The notes below the pieces were generated by a model. It was not told the origin of the DNA, did no database searches, and saw nothing but the letters and a program-made list of their open reading frames with translations. A DNA stretch of 64,000 bases, from positions 620,001-684,000 of the forward strand of contig CAWFJG010000030.1 of NCBI GenBank assembly GCA_963816065.1, in the 5' to 3' direction. The stretch comes from Roseiarcus sp963816065 (GTDB lineage: Bacteria > Pseudomonadota > Alphaproteobacteria > Rhizobiales > Beijerinckiaceae). The translations under genes and the position numbers were made by a program. This document shows, one piece after another, positions 19,892 through 28,599 of the stretch (the first letter of the stretch is position 1; each line of letters starts with the position of its first letter).

Positions 19892-20299
19892 TCAGCCGGT
19901 CGCGAAGACCCAAAGCGACCGCCACACGCACGGCTTGGCTGGATTCTTGAACGCGAGCGGGTCGAAGTACGCGAGGTGGCCGGTCGAGCCGTCGTCGAGC
20001 CATCGGAAGCCGACCTCGACCCGGTCCGGGCGCAAGTTGACGAACTGCTGGACCGGTCCCAGGCCGTCGTCGGCCGCCGCCGGGGCGATCCGTCCGGTCA
20101 CGCCGTCCTGGTAACGGTACGTGCGCCCGTCCTGGGTCGTCACCCGCACCGATCGGGCGGCTGCGTCGAAGTCGATGGTGAGCGGCCCGAGCTTTCCCAG
20201 GCCGGCATAGTCGCAACTGCGCGTCACTGGCTCTGCTGCGACCGGCGTCGCCAGCAGCGCGACAAATCCCAAGACGGCAAAACGGATGCTGTTCATCAA
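19892..20299 (-). CDS. Small secreted hypothetical protein
   Basis: 135 residues with a clear Sec signal peptide (MMNSIRFAVLGFVALLATPV, cleavage probably after VAA at about residue 22). The mature part has short charged beta-type stretches such as RSVRVTTQDGRTYRYQDG and WRSLWVF near the end. I do not recognise a family. It lies in the same direction as the methyltransferase and starts 444 bases upstream of that gene's start. Periplasmic location is inferred from the signal. Confidence 0.65.
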   Translation of the reverse strand: MMNSIRFAVLGFVALLATPVAAEPVTRSCDYAGLGKLGPLTIDFDAAARSVRVTTQDGRTYRYQDGVTGRIAPAAADDGLGPVQQFVNLRPDRVEVGFRWLDDGSTGHLAYFDPLAFKNPAKPCVWRSLWVFATG

Positions 20300-20535
20300 A
20301 CCTCGGACGCTCTTGGAAAGGCCCGCCCGCCCGCTCGGAAGCCATTGCCCCTCGCGAGATCATCTTGGCGGCATCGCGCGAAAAGGGCAAGATCGGGATT
20401 GTTCCCAAGCCCGATAAATAAAAACGCTGGGTCAATTCCGCCCGCCACGCTCTCGTTCAGGGCGGTTGCAATGGGCCTTCAACCTGCTATGGAGCGCCGC
20501 GCGCGGCGATCGGCCGCATCATCCCGAGGCCTTGC

Positions 20536-21088
20536 ATGTTGATTTTCAGCCGCCGCGCGGCGCTTGCGTTCTCTCTCCTCGCCGCGGGGACCGCCTGGGC
20601 GGCGGCCGACGCCGGCAATACCGTCGTCATGACTCTTCAAGAACGGCGGCAAGGTCGTCATCCGGCTCCGGCCCGACTGGGCGCCCAAGCACGTCGCCCA
20701 GATCGAGACGCTGGTGAAGCGCGGCTTCTACGACGGCCTCGTATTCCATCGCGTGATTCCGGGCTTCATGGCCCAGACCGGCGACCCGACCGGAACCGGC
20801 TCGGGCCGCTCCGACCTCCCCAACATTCCGGCGGAGTTCAATCAGACCCAATTCAAGCGCGGCGTCGTCGGCATGGCCCGCGCCGGGGAGCCGGATTCCG
20901 CCAATTCGCAGTTCTTCATCGTGACCAAGGATTCGGACTTCCTCGATGGCCAATACACGGCCTTCGGCGAGGTCGTGTCGGGGATGGACGCGGTCGACAA
21001 GATCAAGGCGGGCACGGAAGCCAACAACGGCATGGTGACGAATCCGGACAAGATCGTCTCCATGAAGATGGCGGGTTCGTCGAAATAG
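20536..21088 (+). CDS. Periplasmic cyclophilin-type peptidyl-prolyl isomerase (one frameshift)
   Basis: Folding helper isomerising X-Pro bonds. The N-terminus MLIFSRRAALAFSLLAAGTA ending in AWA is a signal peptide, so it should act in the periplasm. A frame change near 20638 lies at the start of the domain; after it VKRGFYDGLVFHRVIPGFMA, FKRGVVGMAR, SQFFI and FGEVVSGMDAVD are the cyclophilin core. About 183 aa when joined. It is followed after 10 bases by a cytoplasmic paralogue, the usual PpiA/PpiB pairing. Confidence 0.88.
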
Positions 21089-21098
21089 GAGATCCGAT

Positions 21099-21552
21099 AT
21101 GAGCGAAGGCAATACGCTGACCCTCGAGACGACCAAGGGCCCGGTCGTGATCGAGATGAACCCGGCCATCGCGCCGAACCACGTCGCCCACATCAAGAAG
21201 CTCGTCAACGAGGGCTTTTACGACGGCGTCGTCTTCCATCGGGTGATCGACGGCTTCATGGCCCAGACCGGCTGCCCGAACGGCACCGGCACGGGCGGCT
21301 CCAAGTACCCGAACCTCAAGCAGGAGTTCAACGAGCGAACCGCATGTGCGCGGCACAGTGTCGATGGCGCGCGCGCAAAGCCCGGATTCGGCCAATTCGC
21401 AATTCTTCATCTGCTTCGACGACGCCCGCTTCCTCGATCGCCAGTACACGGCGTGGGGCAACGTCGTCTCCGGCATGGAGAACGTCGACAAGATCAAGCG
21501 CGGCGAGCCCGTGCGCGACCCCGACAAGATCGTCAAGGCGAGCCTGAGCTGA
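21099..21552 (+). CDS. ppiB: Cytoplasmic cyclophilin-type peptidyl-prolyl isomerase (one frameshift)
   Basis: Cyclophilin without signal peptide. LTLETTKGPVVIEMNPAIAP, VNEGFYDGVVFHRVIDGFMA and GCPNGTGTGGSKYPNLKQEF are followed, after a frame change near 21340, by VSMARAQSPDSANSQFFICF and WGNVVSGMENVDKIKRGEP. About 150 aa. Ribosome site AGGAGATCC precedes the ATG. It lies upstream of queA-tgt, a gene order common in Rhizobiales. Confidence 0.9.
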
Positions 21553-21650
21553 CGGCGTTTCGCTTTGTAGGGCGCGGTCGACGACCGCGCCCGGCCGGAT
21601 CTGCGACCCGGCTCTACGATGCGCCGACGCTCGCTTATTCATGAAAGCCA

Positions 21651-22751
21651 ATGCGCGTCGACACTTTCGATTTTGACCTCCCGCCCGACCGCATTGCGCT
21701 CGCGCCGGCGTGGCCGCGCGACAGCGCGCGGATGCTCGTGGTCGCGCCGGACGGCCAACTTGCGGACGCGCGCGTTTCGGACCTGCCGGATCACCTGCGG
21801 CCCGGCGACGCGCTGGTGGTCAACGACACCAAGGTGATCGCGGCGCGGCTCGACGGGATCCGCGTGCGGGGCGAGGCGGTCGCAGGCATAGAAGCGACGC
21901 TGATCAAGCGGATCGACGATTGCCGCTGGCGCGCCCTCGTCAGGCCCGCCAAGAAGCTTTTGGTCGGCGAGCGCATCCGCTTCGGCGAGACGCGCGAGAG
22001 CATGGCCTGCCTGCTCGCCGCCCTCGACGCCGAGGTCGAGGAGAAGGGCGAGGCCGGCGAGGCGACTCTGCGGTTCGAATTCACCGGCGCCGCCCTGGAC
22101 GAGGCGATCGACCGCATCGGCGCCGCGCCGCTGCCGCCCTACATCTCCGCCCGCCGGCCGCCGGTCGAGAAGGATCGCTTCGACTACCAGACGATGTTCG
22201 CCGAGCGCGACGGCGCGGTCGCCGCGCCGACCGCCGGGCTTCATTTCACGCCCGGACTGATCGAGCGGATCGCGGCGCGCGGCGTGACGCTGCATCGGGT
22301 CACGCTTCACGTCGGGGCAGGGACCTTCCTGCCGGTAAAGGCGGAGGACACCGATAGCCACGTCATGCACAGCGAGTGGGGCGCCGTCGACTCCGCCACC
22401 GCCGAGGCGCTGAACGGCGCGCGCGCCGCCGGCGGGCGCATCGTTGCGGTCGGCACGACCTCGGCCCGCATTCTCGAAAGCGCCTCCGACGACAGCGGCC
22501 GCATCGGTCCCTTCGCCGGCGAGACGGCGATCTTCATAACGCCCGGCTACCGCTTTCGCGCCGTCGACGTTCTGATGACCAACTTCCACCTGCCGCGCTC
22601 GACGCTGTTCATGCTGGTCAGCGCCTTCAGCGGTCTCGAGTCGATGAAAGCCGCCTATGCGCATGCGATCGCGTCGGGCTATCGCTTCTATTCCTACGGC
22701 GACGCCTGCCTGCTCATCCGTGGGCGCAACGCCAGCCCGCGCCGCGCATGA
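21651..22751 (+). CDS. queA: S-adenosylmethionine:tRNA ribosyltransferase-isomerase
   Basis: Transfers and isomerises the ribose of SAM onto preQ1 in tRNA to give epoxyqueuosine. The N-terminus MRVDTFDFDLPPDRIALAPA is diagnostic; also DALVVNDTKVIAARL, DRFDYQTMFAERDGAVAAPT, AGLHFTPGLIERI, HVGAGTFLPVKAED and LMTNFHLPRSTLFMLVSAF. Intact, 366 aa, slightly longer than the usual ~345-360. It overlaps tgt by four bases (ATGA), so the two are translated together. Confidence 0.96.
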   Translation: MRVDTFDFDLPPDRIALAPAWPRDSARMLVVAPDGQLADARVSDLPDHLRPGDALVVNDTKVIAARLDGIRVRGEAVAGIEATLIKRIDDCRWRALVRPAKKLLVGERIRFGETRESMACLLAALDAEVEEKGEAGEATLRFEFTGAALDEAIDRIGAAPLPPYISARRPPVEKDRFDYQTMFAERDGAVAAPTAGLHFTPGLIERIAARGVTLHRVTLHVGAGTFLPVKAEDTDSHVMHSEWGAVDSATAEALNGARAAGGRIVAVGTTSARILESASDDSGRIGPFAGETAIFITPGYRFRAVDVLMTNFHLPRSTLFMLVSAFSGLESMKAAYAHAIASGYRFYSYGDACLLIRGRNASPRRA

Positions 22752-23872
22752 CGGACGCCGTCCGCCTGGCGCTGACGGCCCGCGACGGGCGCGCCCGCGT
22801 CGGCGAACTGTCGACGCCGCGTGGAAAGATCCGCACGCCGGCGTTCATGCCGGTCGGGACGGCGGCGACCGTGAAGGCGATGCGGCCCGAGGACGTGCGC
22901 GCGACCGGCGCCGACATCGTGTTGTCCAACACCTACCACCTGATGCTGGCCCCGGGCCCGGAGCGGATCGCCGCGCTCGGCGGCCTGCACCGGTTCATGA
23001 ACTGGCCCTTTCCGATCCTGACCGACTCTGGCGGCTTCCAGGTGATGAGCCTCGCCAAGCTGCGCAAGATGAGCGAGCGGGGCGTGACCTTCCAGTCGCA
23101 CATCGACGGGTCGCGCCACGAGCTGACGCCTGAGCGCTCGATGGAAATCCAGCGCCTGCTCGGTTCCGACATCCAGATGCAGCTCGACGAATGCGTGAAG
23201 CTGCCGTGCCCGCCCGAGGAGGCCAAGCGCGCCATGCGGCTATCGCTGCGCTGGGCCGAGCGGTCGAAGACGGCGTTCGGCGAGCAGCCGGGCCGGGCGT
23301 TGTTCGGCATCGTGCAGGGCGGGGTCGAGACGGCGCTCAGGATCGAGAGCGCCAGGGCGCTGGTCGGCATGGGCTTTGACGGATACGCCATCGGCGGCCT
23401 TGCGGTCGGCGAACCGCAGGCCGACATGCTCGCGATGATCGAGACGGTCGTCCCGCATCTGCCCGAGGACCGGCCGCGTTACCTGATGGGGGTCGGCACG
23501 CCGGACGATCTCATGCAGGCGCTTCGGCGCGGCGTCGACATGTTCGACTGCGTCATGCCGACACGGGCCGGACGGCACGGCATGGTCTTCACCCGGCGCG
23601 GCCGGATGAACCTGCGCAACGCCCGCTTCGCCGATGATCCCCGCCCGATCGATCCGCTCTCGACCTCGGCGATGGCGCGCGACTATTCGCGCGCCTACTG
23701 GCGCCATCTCGTCAAATCGGGCGAGATCCTGGCGATGATGGGGCTGACCGAGATCAATCTCGCCTATTACCAGGAGCTGATGGCGGGCGCGCGCGAGGCG
23801 ATCGGCGAGGGACGGCTCGACGCCTACATCGAGGACACGCGCCGCGGCTGGGCGGAAGGCGAGAGCGCCTAG
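22748..23872 (+). CDS. tgt: tRNA-guanine transglycosylase lacking the zinc site
   Basis: Exchanges guanine-34 for preQ1 in GUN-anticodon tRNAs. 374 aa, intact. Active-site regions are standard: LTDSGGFQVMSL with the general acid/base Asp, GGLAVGEP, YLMGVGTPDDL and VDMFDCVMPTRAGRHG with the nucleophilic Asp. The C-terminal zinc module is altered: where Zymomonas Tgt has CHCAVC and TEHN, this protein has STSAMA (about residues 305-310) and TEIN, so all three Cys and the His ligand are gone while surrounding residues (DYSRAY, HLVKSGEIL) are kept. Whether activity is retained cannot be read from sequence; conservation of everything else suggests it is. Confidence 0.94.
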   Translation: MTDAVRLALTARDGRARVGELSTPRGKIRTPAFMPVGTAATVKAMRPEDVRATGADIVLSNTYHLMLAPGPERIAALGGLHRFMNWPFPILTDSGGFQVMSLAKLRKMSERGVTFQSHIDGSRHELTPERSMEIQRLLGSDIQMQLDECVKLPCPPEEAKRAMRLSLRWAERSKTAFGEQPGRALFGIVQGGVETALRIESARALVGMGFDGYAIGGLAVGEPQADMLAMIETVVPHLPEDRPRYLMGVGTPDDLMQALRRGVDMFDCVMPTRAGRHGMVFTRRGRMNLRNARFADDPRPIDPLSTSAMARDYSRAYWRHLVKSGEILAMMGLTEINLAYYQELMAGAREAIGEGRLDAYIEDTRRGWAEGESA

Positions 23873-23893
23873 GGCGCCTCCAAAACAATCAAA

Positions 23894-23921
23894 GGGCGAG
23901 GCGCTTGCGGGCGCCTCGCCC
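23894..23921 (+). terminator. Probable terminator hairpin after tgt
   Basis: GGGCGAGGCGC and GCGCCTCGCCC form a perfect 11-bp stem around a six-base loop, 21 bases after the tgt stop. There is no strong T tract after it, only CCGTGTCC, so termination may be inefficient or Rho-aided. Confidence 0.6.
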
Positions 23922-24286
23922 CGTGTCCATCCTCAAAATCGCCTTGCCTTTTCGATTATTTTTTGCTGTTCCCGGAACAACGTGGCTCCGGTTCGAGGCG
24001 GCAAAACGTGTCGTCCTCCCACAGACTTTGCGGCGTCCGGCGCCAAAAGTTTTGGCAGCGGCCTCCTTTTCGCGAGGTCATTGCTAGTCCACTTTTTCGG
24101 CGCTGTCACGGGCCTTGGCGGGCCTGCCATGCAAAAAATGTCTGCCAATCGCTCTTTTGGTCAAATGTCTCTCTCATAGGAGCAAATGTGCCGGCAATGT
24201 GCCAGGTGAGGCAATTCGCCCGTCTTCCGCGCTTCAACAGATTGGCGTAGAAGCCGACGAGAACACGCCAGCAAGGAAGCCCGGTT
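23922..24286. other. Intergenic region before eno
   Basis: About 365 bases without a credible gene. Base composition is more AT-rich than the surroundings around 23940-23965 (TTTTCGATTATTTTTTGCTG), a plausible promoter area for eno, but no spaced -35/-10 pair stands out. No repeat is seen. Confidence 0.4.
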
Positions 24287-25574
24287 ATGACTGCAATCGT
24301 CAACGTCGTCGCCCGTGAAATCCTCGACAGCCGCGGGAATCCGACGGTCGAGGTCGATGTGGTTCTCGAGGACGGCTCCATGGGCCGGGCCGCCGTTCCG
24401 TCGGGCGCCTCGACCGGCACGCGCGAAGCCGTGGAGTTGCGCGACGGCGACAAGGGCCGGTTCGGCGGGAAGGGCGTTCTCCGTGCGGTCGAGGCCGTCA
24501 ACCGCGACATCTTCGACGCGGTGTCCGGGCTTGACGCCGAAGATCAGCTCAGGATCGACGAGACCATGATCGCCCTCGATGGCACGCCGAACAAGTCGCG
24601 GCTCGGCGCCAACGCCGTTCTCGGCGTATCGCTGGCGGTCGCCAAGGCGGCGGCGGATGCGTCAGGCCTGCCGCTTTACCGCTATGTCGGCGGCACGACG
24701 GCGCGCGTCCTGCCGACCCCGATGATGAATGTCGTCAATGGCGGCGCCCACGCCGACAATCCGATCGATTTCCAGGAATTCATGATCATGCCTGTCGGCG
24801 CGCCGTCGATCGCCGACGCCGTGCGTTGGGGCGCCGAGACGTTTCATGCGCTGAAAAGCGCGCTCAAGAAGGCGGGCCACAACACCAATGTCGGCGACGA
24901 AGGCGGCTTCGCGCCCAACCTTCCCTCCGCCGAGGCCGCGCTCGACTTCTGCATGAAGGCGATCGAGGCGGCGGGCTTCAAGCCCGGCGACGACGTCGCG
25001 CTCGCCCTCGACCCGGCGGCGTCGGAGTTTTTCGAGGACGGCATGTACGTCTATGCCGGCGAGAAGAAGACGCGTTCGGTCGAGGAACAGGTCGATTATC
25101 TGGTCAAGCTGTTCGACACCTATCCGATCGTCTCGATCGAGGATGGCATGGCGGAGCAGGACTGGACCGGCTGGAAGCTCCTCACCGACAAGATCGGTTC
25201 GCGCCGGCAGCTCGTTGGCGACGACATCTTCGTGACCAATACGGAGATCCTGAGCCGCGGCATCAAGGAAGGCGTCTGCAACTCGATCCTGATCAAGGTC
25301 AACCAGATCGGCTCGCTGAGCGAGACCCTCGCCGCCGTCGACATGGCCCATCGGGCGGGCTACTCCGCGGTCATGTCGCACCGTTCTGGCGAGACCGAGG
25401 ACTTCGACCATCGCCGACCTTGCCGTGGCGACCAACTGCGGACAGATCAAGACCGGATCGATGTCGCGATCCGATCGCCTGGCCAAGTACAACCAGCTGA
25501 TCCGCATCGAGGAGGAGCTCGGCGAGCAGGCGCGCTTCGCCGGCCGTTCGTCGATCAAAGGCTTGCGAGCGTAA
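24287..25574 (+). CDS. eno: Enolase (one frameshift near the C-terminus)
   Basis: Glycolytic enzyme interconverting 2-phosphoglycerate and phosphoenolpyruvate. MTAIVNVVAREILDSRGNPT at the N-terminus, GRAAVPSGASTGTREAVELR, HNTNVGDEGGFAPNLPSAEA, SIEDGMAEQDWTGW, VGDDIFVTNTEIL and LIKVNQIGSLSETL give metal and substrate sites. An apparent extra T at 25403, just after SHRSGETED, shifts the frame; removing it gives TIADLAVATNCGQIKTGSMS and the normal end RSSIKGLRA at 25574. About 428 aa. Followed by ftsB, a widely conserved order. Confidence 0.95.
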
Positions 25575-25609
25575 CGCGACCTTAACCATAGCTCGGCCAC
25601 GATCGGCGC

Positions 25610-25936
25610 ATGGTCGTCAGAACCCGCCTGCGCTCGATCGTCGTGCCGATCCTTTTCTATCTCGTGCTCGGGGTCGCGACCGGCTACCTCGTCTCGGGCG
25701 CGTCGAACGGCGCGCACGGACTGAAGGCGGCGGAGAAGGACGCCGCCGAGGCCGCTGCGCTTCAGACTGAGCTTTCCGCCCTTAAGGACGAACGCGCCCG
25801 CTGGCAGCATAAGGTGACGGCGTTGCGTCCCGACAGCGTCGACCGCGACCTGCTGGAGGAGGAGGCGCATGTCCAGCTCGACCGGGCCTATAAGGACGAG
25901 GTGGTGGTCTTTACCGCGCCGCGCCCGGCGCGCTGA
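25610..25936 (+). CDS. ftsB: Septum formation initiator family protein (FtsB-like)
   Basis: Small bitopic division protein: a short basic cytoplasmic N-terminus, one membrane helix (IVVPILFYLVLGVATGYLV, about residues 10-28) and a periplasmic coiled coil (LKAAEKDAAEAAALQTELSA onward), ending in an acidic region with VDRDLLEEEAH. 108 aa, normal. Links FtsQ and FtsL in the divisome. Position just after eno is the standard alphaproteobacterial context. Confidence 0.88.
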   Translation: MVVRTRLRSIVVPILFYLVLGVATGYLVSGASNGAHGLKAAEKDAAEAAALQTELSALKDERARWQHKVTALRPDSVDRDLLEEEAHVQLDRAYKDEVVVFTAPRPAR

Positions 25937-26183
25937 AGCGCCCGCCGTTATCGCGAACGCCCGGCCTCCAGACGAGATCGGCTTTCAGCCGGATTTCCGG
26001 TCATAACCTCGTGTGGACATAACGAACCAGCGCTGGCCCGCCGTGTTGCGCGGAGAGCGGACGTTTCTGCGCGAGATTGCCGTTCAGTTTGATTTGCCTC
26101 AAGCCTGGGGAACACCAAGAGCATAAGGTAATATGCAGCGCCAGATGAACCCGCCGGTGCGCTGGCTCCGGAAGGAGGATCAA

Positions 26184-26450
26184 ATGATCGATGCCGATCG
26201 GAAACGCCAGGTTGCAATCGACCGGATCACCGCCAAGCGGGACTTCAAAATCCACGTGGCCGTTTTCGCGGTCGCCAACCTCGTGTTCGTCGTGGGCTGG
26301 CTCTTGACAGGACCGCCCTCATACTTCTGGCCGATCTGGCCGTTTCTGGGCTGGGGCCTCGGGCTAGCCTACCATGGGTGGTGCGTATACGCCAGGAAAC
26401 GGCCTATCTCTGACGACGATATCGAGCGGGAGATGCATAAAATAGCTTGA
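26184..26450 (+). CDS. 2TM domain protein
   Basis: About 88 aa with two membrane helices (FKIHVAVFAVANLVFVVGWL and FWPIWPFLGWGLGLAYHGW) joined by a short loop, matching the 2TM domain (PF13239-like) found on its own or attached to signalling proteins. The start at ATG 26184 is supported by a strong AAGGAGG eight bases upstream; a longer upstream start at 26133 lacks one. Function is not known. The region 25937-26183 before it holds no gene that I can see. Confidence 0.7.
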   Translation: MIDADRKRQVAIDRITAKRDFKIHVAVFAVANLVFVVGWLLTGPPSYFWPIWPFLGWGLGLAYHGWCVYARKRPISDDDIEREMHKIA

Positions 26451-26624
26451 CGTTGCACGGCGAGCCTGGCGCGCAAGCGGTCCCGCGAATTCCGAAGTCT
26501 TTCCCTTTGGTCACAGTCTCGGAACCCTCGAAGGCTTTGGCGGCGTCGAGGTAATGTGCGCCGGGCCTCCGTAGGTGGCGAAGCCTAGACGTTCACGCTA
26601 GCCGTGGCGGCGGGGGGATCGATC

Positions 26625-27200
26625 ATGTTCGATCCGGTCAGCTACCACGTATCGGAGTTGCTGAACGACGGGAGCAAGGTGGAGATCCGGGCGCAGCGGT
26701 CCGAGGATCGAGAAGCGCTACTGGCAGCCGTCGGTCGGGTGAGCGCCGAGTCCTTCTATCGCCGTTTCTTCGGCGTGAAGCGCGACTTTTCCGAGCAGGA
26801 ACTGCATTTCTTCCTCGACATCGATTACGTCAGCCATGTTGCACTGGTGGCGGAGGCGATCGAGGACGGCCGGACGGTTATCGTGGGCGGCGGCCGCTAC
26901 ATTGTCGTCGAGCCGGCGCGGGCCGAACTGGCCTTCACGGTGATAGACGCCTATCAGAAGAAGGGCATTGGTACGGCGCTCATGCGGCGCCTCGCGGCAA
27001 TCGGTCGCGAAGCGGGCCTCGAGGAACTCGTTGCGGAGGTGCTCGCCGACAATACGCCAATGATGAAAGTGTTCGAGCGAAGCGGCCTTGCCATGACCAC
27101 GAAGCGCGAAGGCACGGTTTTGTGCGTGTCGCTGCGCTACGCGGCGGAGAAACCCTCGAGCGAGGCCAAGCGGCCTCCCGGCGCGCGATCGCCGGGGTGA
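26625..27200 (+). CDS. GNAT family N-acetyltransferase
   Basis: About 191 aa. The acetyl-CoA binding region is YQKKGIGTALMRRLAAIGRE (Q/RxxGxG/A type, near residues 115-135), followed by ELVAEVLADNTPMMKVFERS, the typical end of a GNAT fold. The opening, DGSKVEIRAQRSEDREALLA and SFYRRFFGVKRDFSEQEL, is of the kind fused to acyl-CoA synthetases in protein acetyltransferases, but here it stands alone. Target unknown. A GTG start 21 bases earlier is also possible. No partner gene is adjacent. Confidence 0.82.
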   Translation: MFDPVSYHVSELLNDGSKVEIRAQRSEDREALLAAVGRVSAESFYRRFFGVKRDFSEQELHFFLDIDYVSHVALVAEAIEDGRTVIVGGGRYIVVEPARAELAFTVIDAYQKKGIGTALMRRLAAIGREAGLEELVAEVLADNTPMMKVFERSGLAMTTKREGTVLCVSLRYAAEKPSSEAKRPPGARSPG

Positions 27201-27391
27201 CGCATTTCCTGCGCCATTCCCCAGCGTCATTTTGCCGCGCCAGTGCATCGGGTGTTGGCCTTAATAATAGCGGCATTTGCTTGATAAGCGTTAACATATG
27301 GGCTGAAGAGAAAGGGAAGGCCCTCATCTAGGGAAGCGGGGGAAGTCATCCTCCGTTTAGCGGAGTGAAGGGGGAAAGCGGGGTCTGGCCG

Positions 27392-27407
27392 CCTCCGAGA
27401 TCGGAGG
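27392..27407 (+). promoter_or_regulatory. Hairpin that includes the ribosome binding site of the VWA/PEP-CTERM gene
   Basis: CCTCCG and CGGAGG are perfect complements around AGAT, and the second arm carries the Shine-Dalgarno GGAGG six bases before the ATG at 27414. If it forms in the mRNA it would hide the ribosome site. A second small inverted repeat, CTCCG/CGGAG, lies about 40 bases upstream and could compete for pairing with the same bases. Confidence 0.4.
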
Positions 27408-27413
27408 AAGGCA

Positions 27414-28469
27414 ATGCGTAGATCGATATTGTTGACGAGCACGATCCTGGGGATGATCGTGGCGCCGCAAGTGGCCTCAGCCAACTCGATCAGTCCGAGC
27501 GTGTGGAGCGGGACGACCAAAGTCGGAGGGGTGCTTACCCTTGACAAGCTTGTCAGTGTGACCGCTGGGGCTCCAACGAGCCCGCAGGCAGACGTTTTCT
27601 TCCTGACCGACTCCACTGGAAGCATGGGCGGGACGATCGACTCGGTGAAGTCGAATTTCGGGACGATCGCCGGCTCGCTGACTGGCAACTTCGCGTTCGG
27701 AGTGGGAAACTACAAAGACGAAGGCGATCCGTGGATTTACCAGCTCAACCAGCCGGTCACGACGAGCCAAGCAGACGTGCAGACGGCGTTGAACGCCTTG
27801 TATGCAGACGGCGGAGGCGACTTCCCCGAGCAGAGCCTCTATGCGCTCAAACAAGTCGCTACCGACCCGGGAACGAACTTTCGCGCCGGTTCGAAGCGCA
27901 TCGTCCTGATCGCGGGCGACGCCCCCTCGCATACCGATCTAACGACGGTCGCCGACGCTGCGGCGGCTCTGAATTCCGCTGCAATCACTCTCGAATCAAT
28001 CGACGTCGGCTCCTTGAATTATTACGGGCAGTACAGCGGAGTGGGCAGCCTCTATGATATAGGCGTGTCGGGGAAATACTTTGTCAACCCCGACTCCTCG
28101 ACGTTGGTGGATACGATCCAAGCGGCCATCGGCAGCGCGTTCGCCAACTACACGACCGTAACCCTGCAGGTCGTCGGCGCCTCAGGCGTCTCGGTCAGCT
28201 TCACGGCGCCTTATGACGGGATTTATGACCGGTCGATCGATCGCGACTTCGATTTCGGCTTGACCTTCACGGGGCTGACCGTCGGCGAGCATAAGTTCCA
28301 GGTCAATGCGCTGGTCGACGGCGGCGTCATAGCGACGGAGTGGGACACGATCACTGTCACCAACGTCCCCGAGCCAGCGACTTGGGTGATGATGCTCGCG
28401 GGCCTGACCGGTCTCGGGCTGGTCGCCGGCCATCGGCGCAAGGGACGTCTCGCCGAGGCGTTCGCGTAG
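27414..28469 (+). CDS. Exported VWA-like protein with PEP-CTERM sorting signal
   Basis: 351 aa. N-terminal signal peptide (MRRSILLTSTILGMIVAPQV ending in ASA). A von Willebrand A/integrin-like domain spans about residues 55-240, with the MIDAS start FFLTDSTGSMGGTI (DxTxS), and GVGNYKDEG and RIVLIAGDAPSHTD in later strands. A beta-type region follows. The C-terminus is a PEP-CTERM signal: VPEPATWVMMLAGLTGLGLV then basic HRRKGR, recognised by an exosortase/archaeosortase-like system. Likely cell-surface or exopolysaccharide-associated and metal-binding. No exosortase gene is present in this window. Intact; no operon partner overlaps it. Confidence 0.85.
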   Translation: MRRSILLTSTILGMIVAPQVASANSISPSVWSGTTKVGGVLTLDKLVSVTAGAPTSPQADVFFLTDSTGSMGGTIDSVKSNFGTIAGSLTGNFAFGVGNYKDEGDPWIYQLNQPVTTSQADVQTALNALYADGGGDFPEQSLYALKQVATDPGTNFRAGSKRIVLIAGDAPSHTDLTTVADAAAALNSAAITLESIDVGSLNYYGQYSGVGSLYDIGVSGKYFVNPDSSTLVDTIQAAIGSAFANYTTVTLQVVGASGVSVSFTAPYDGIYDRSIDRDFDFGLTFTGLTVGEHKFQVNALVDGGVIATEWDTITVTNVPEPATWVMMLAGLTGLGLVAGHRRKGRLAEAFA

Positions 28470-28599
28470 CGCGAATTGGCTTCGGCGGAGGGTGGGCCGA
28501 TGTCGTTCGCCGTCTCTTCCGCCGAAGCCCGGGCGCCGAGCAGGCGTCCTGATCCTGCGTCATCCAGCGCAGGCTTGTACGGCAGGTTTGGAGGTTATC

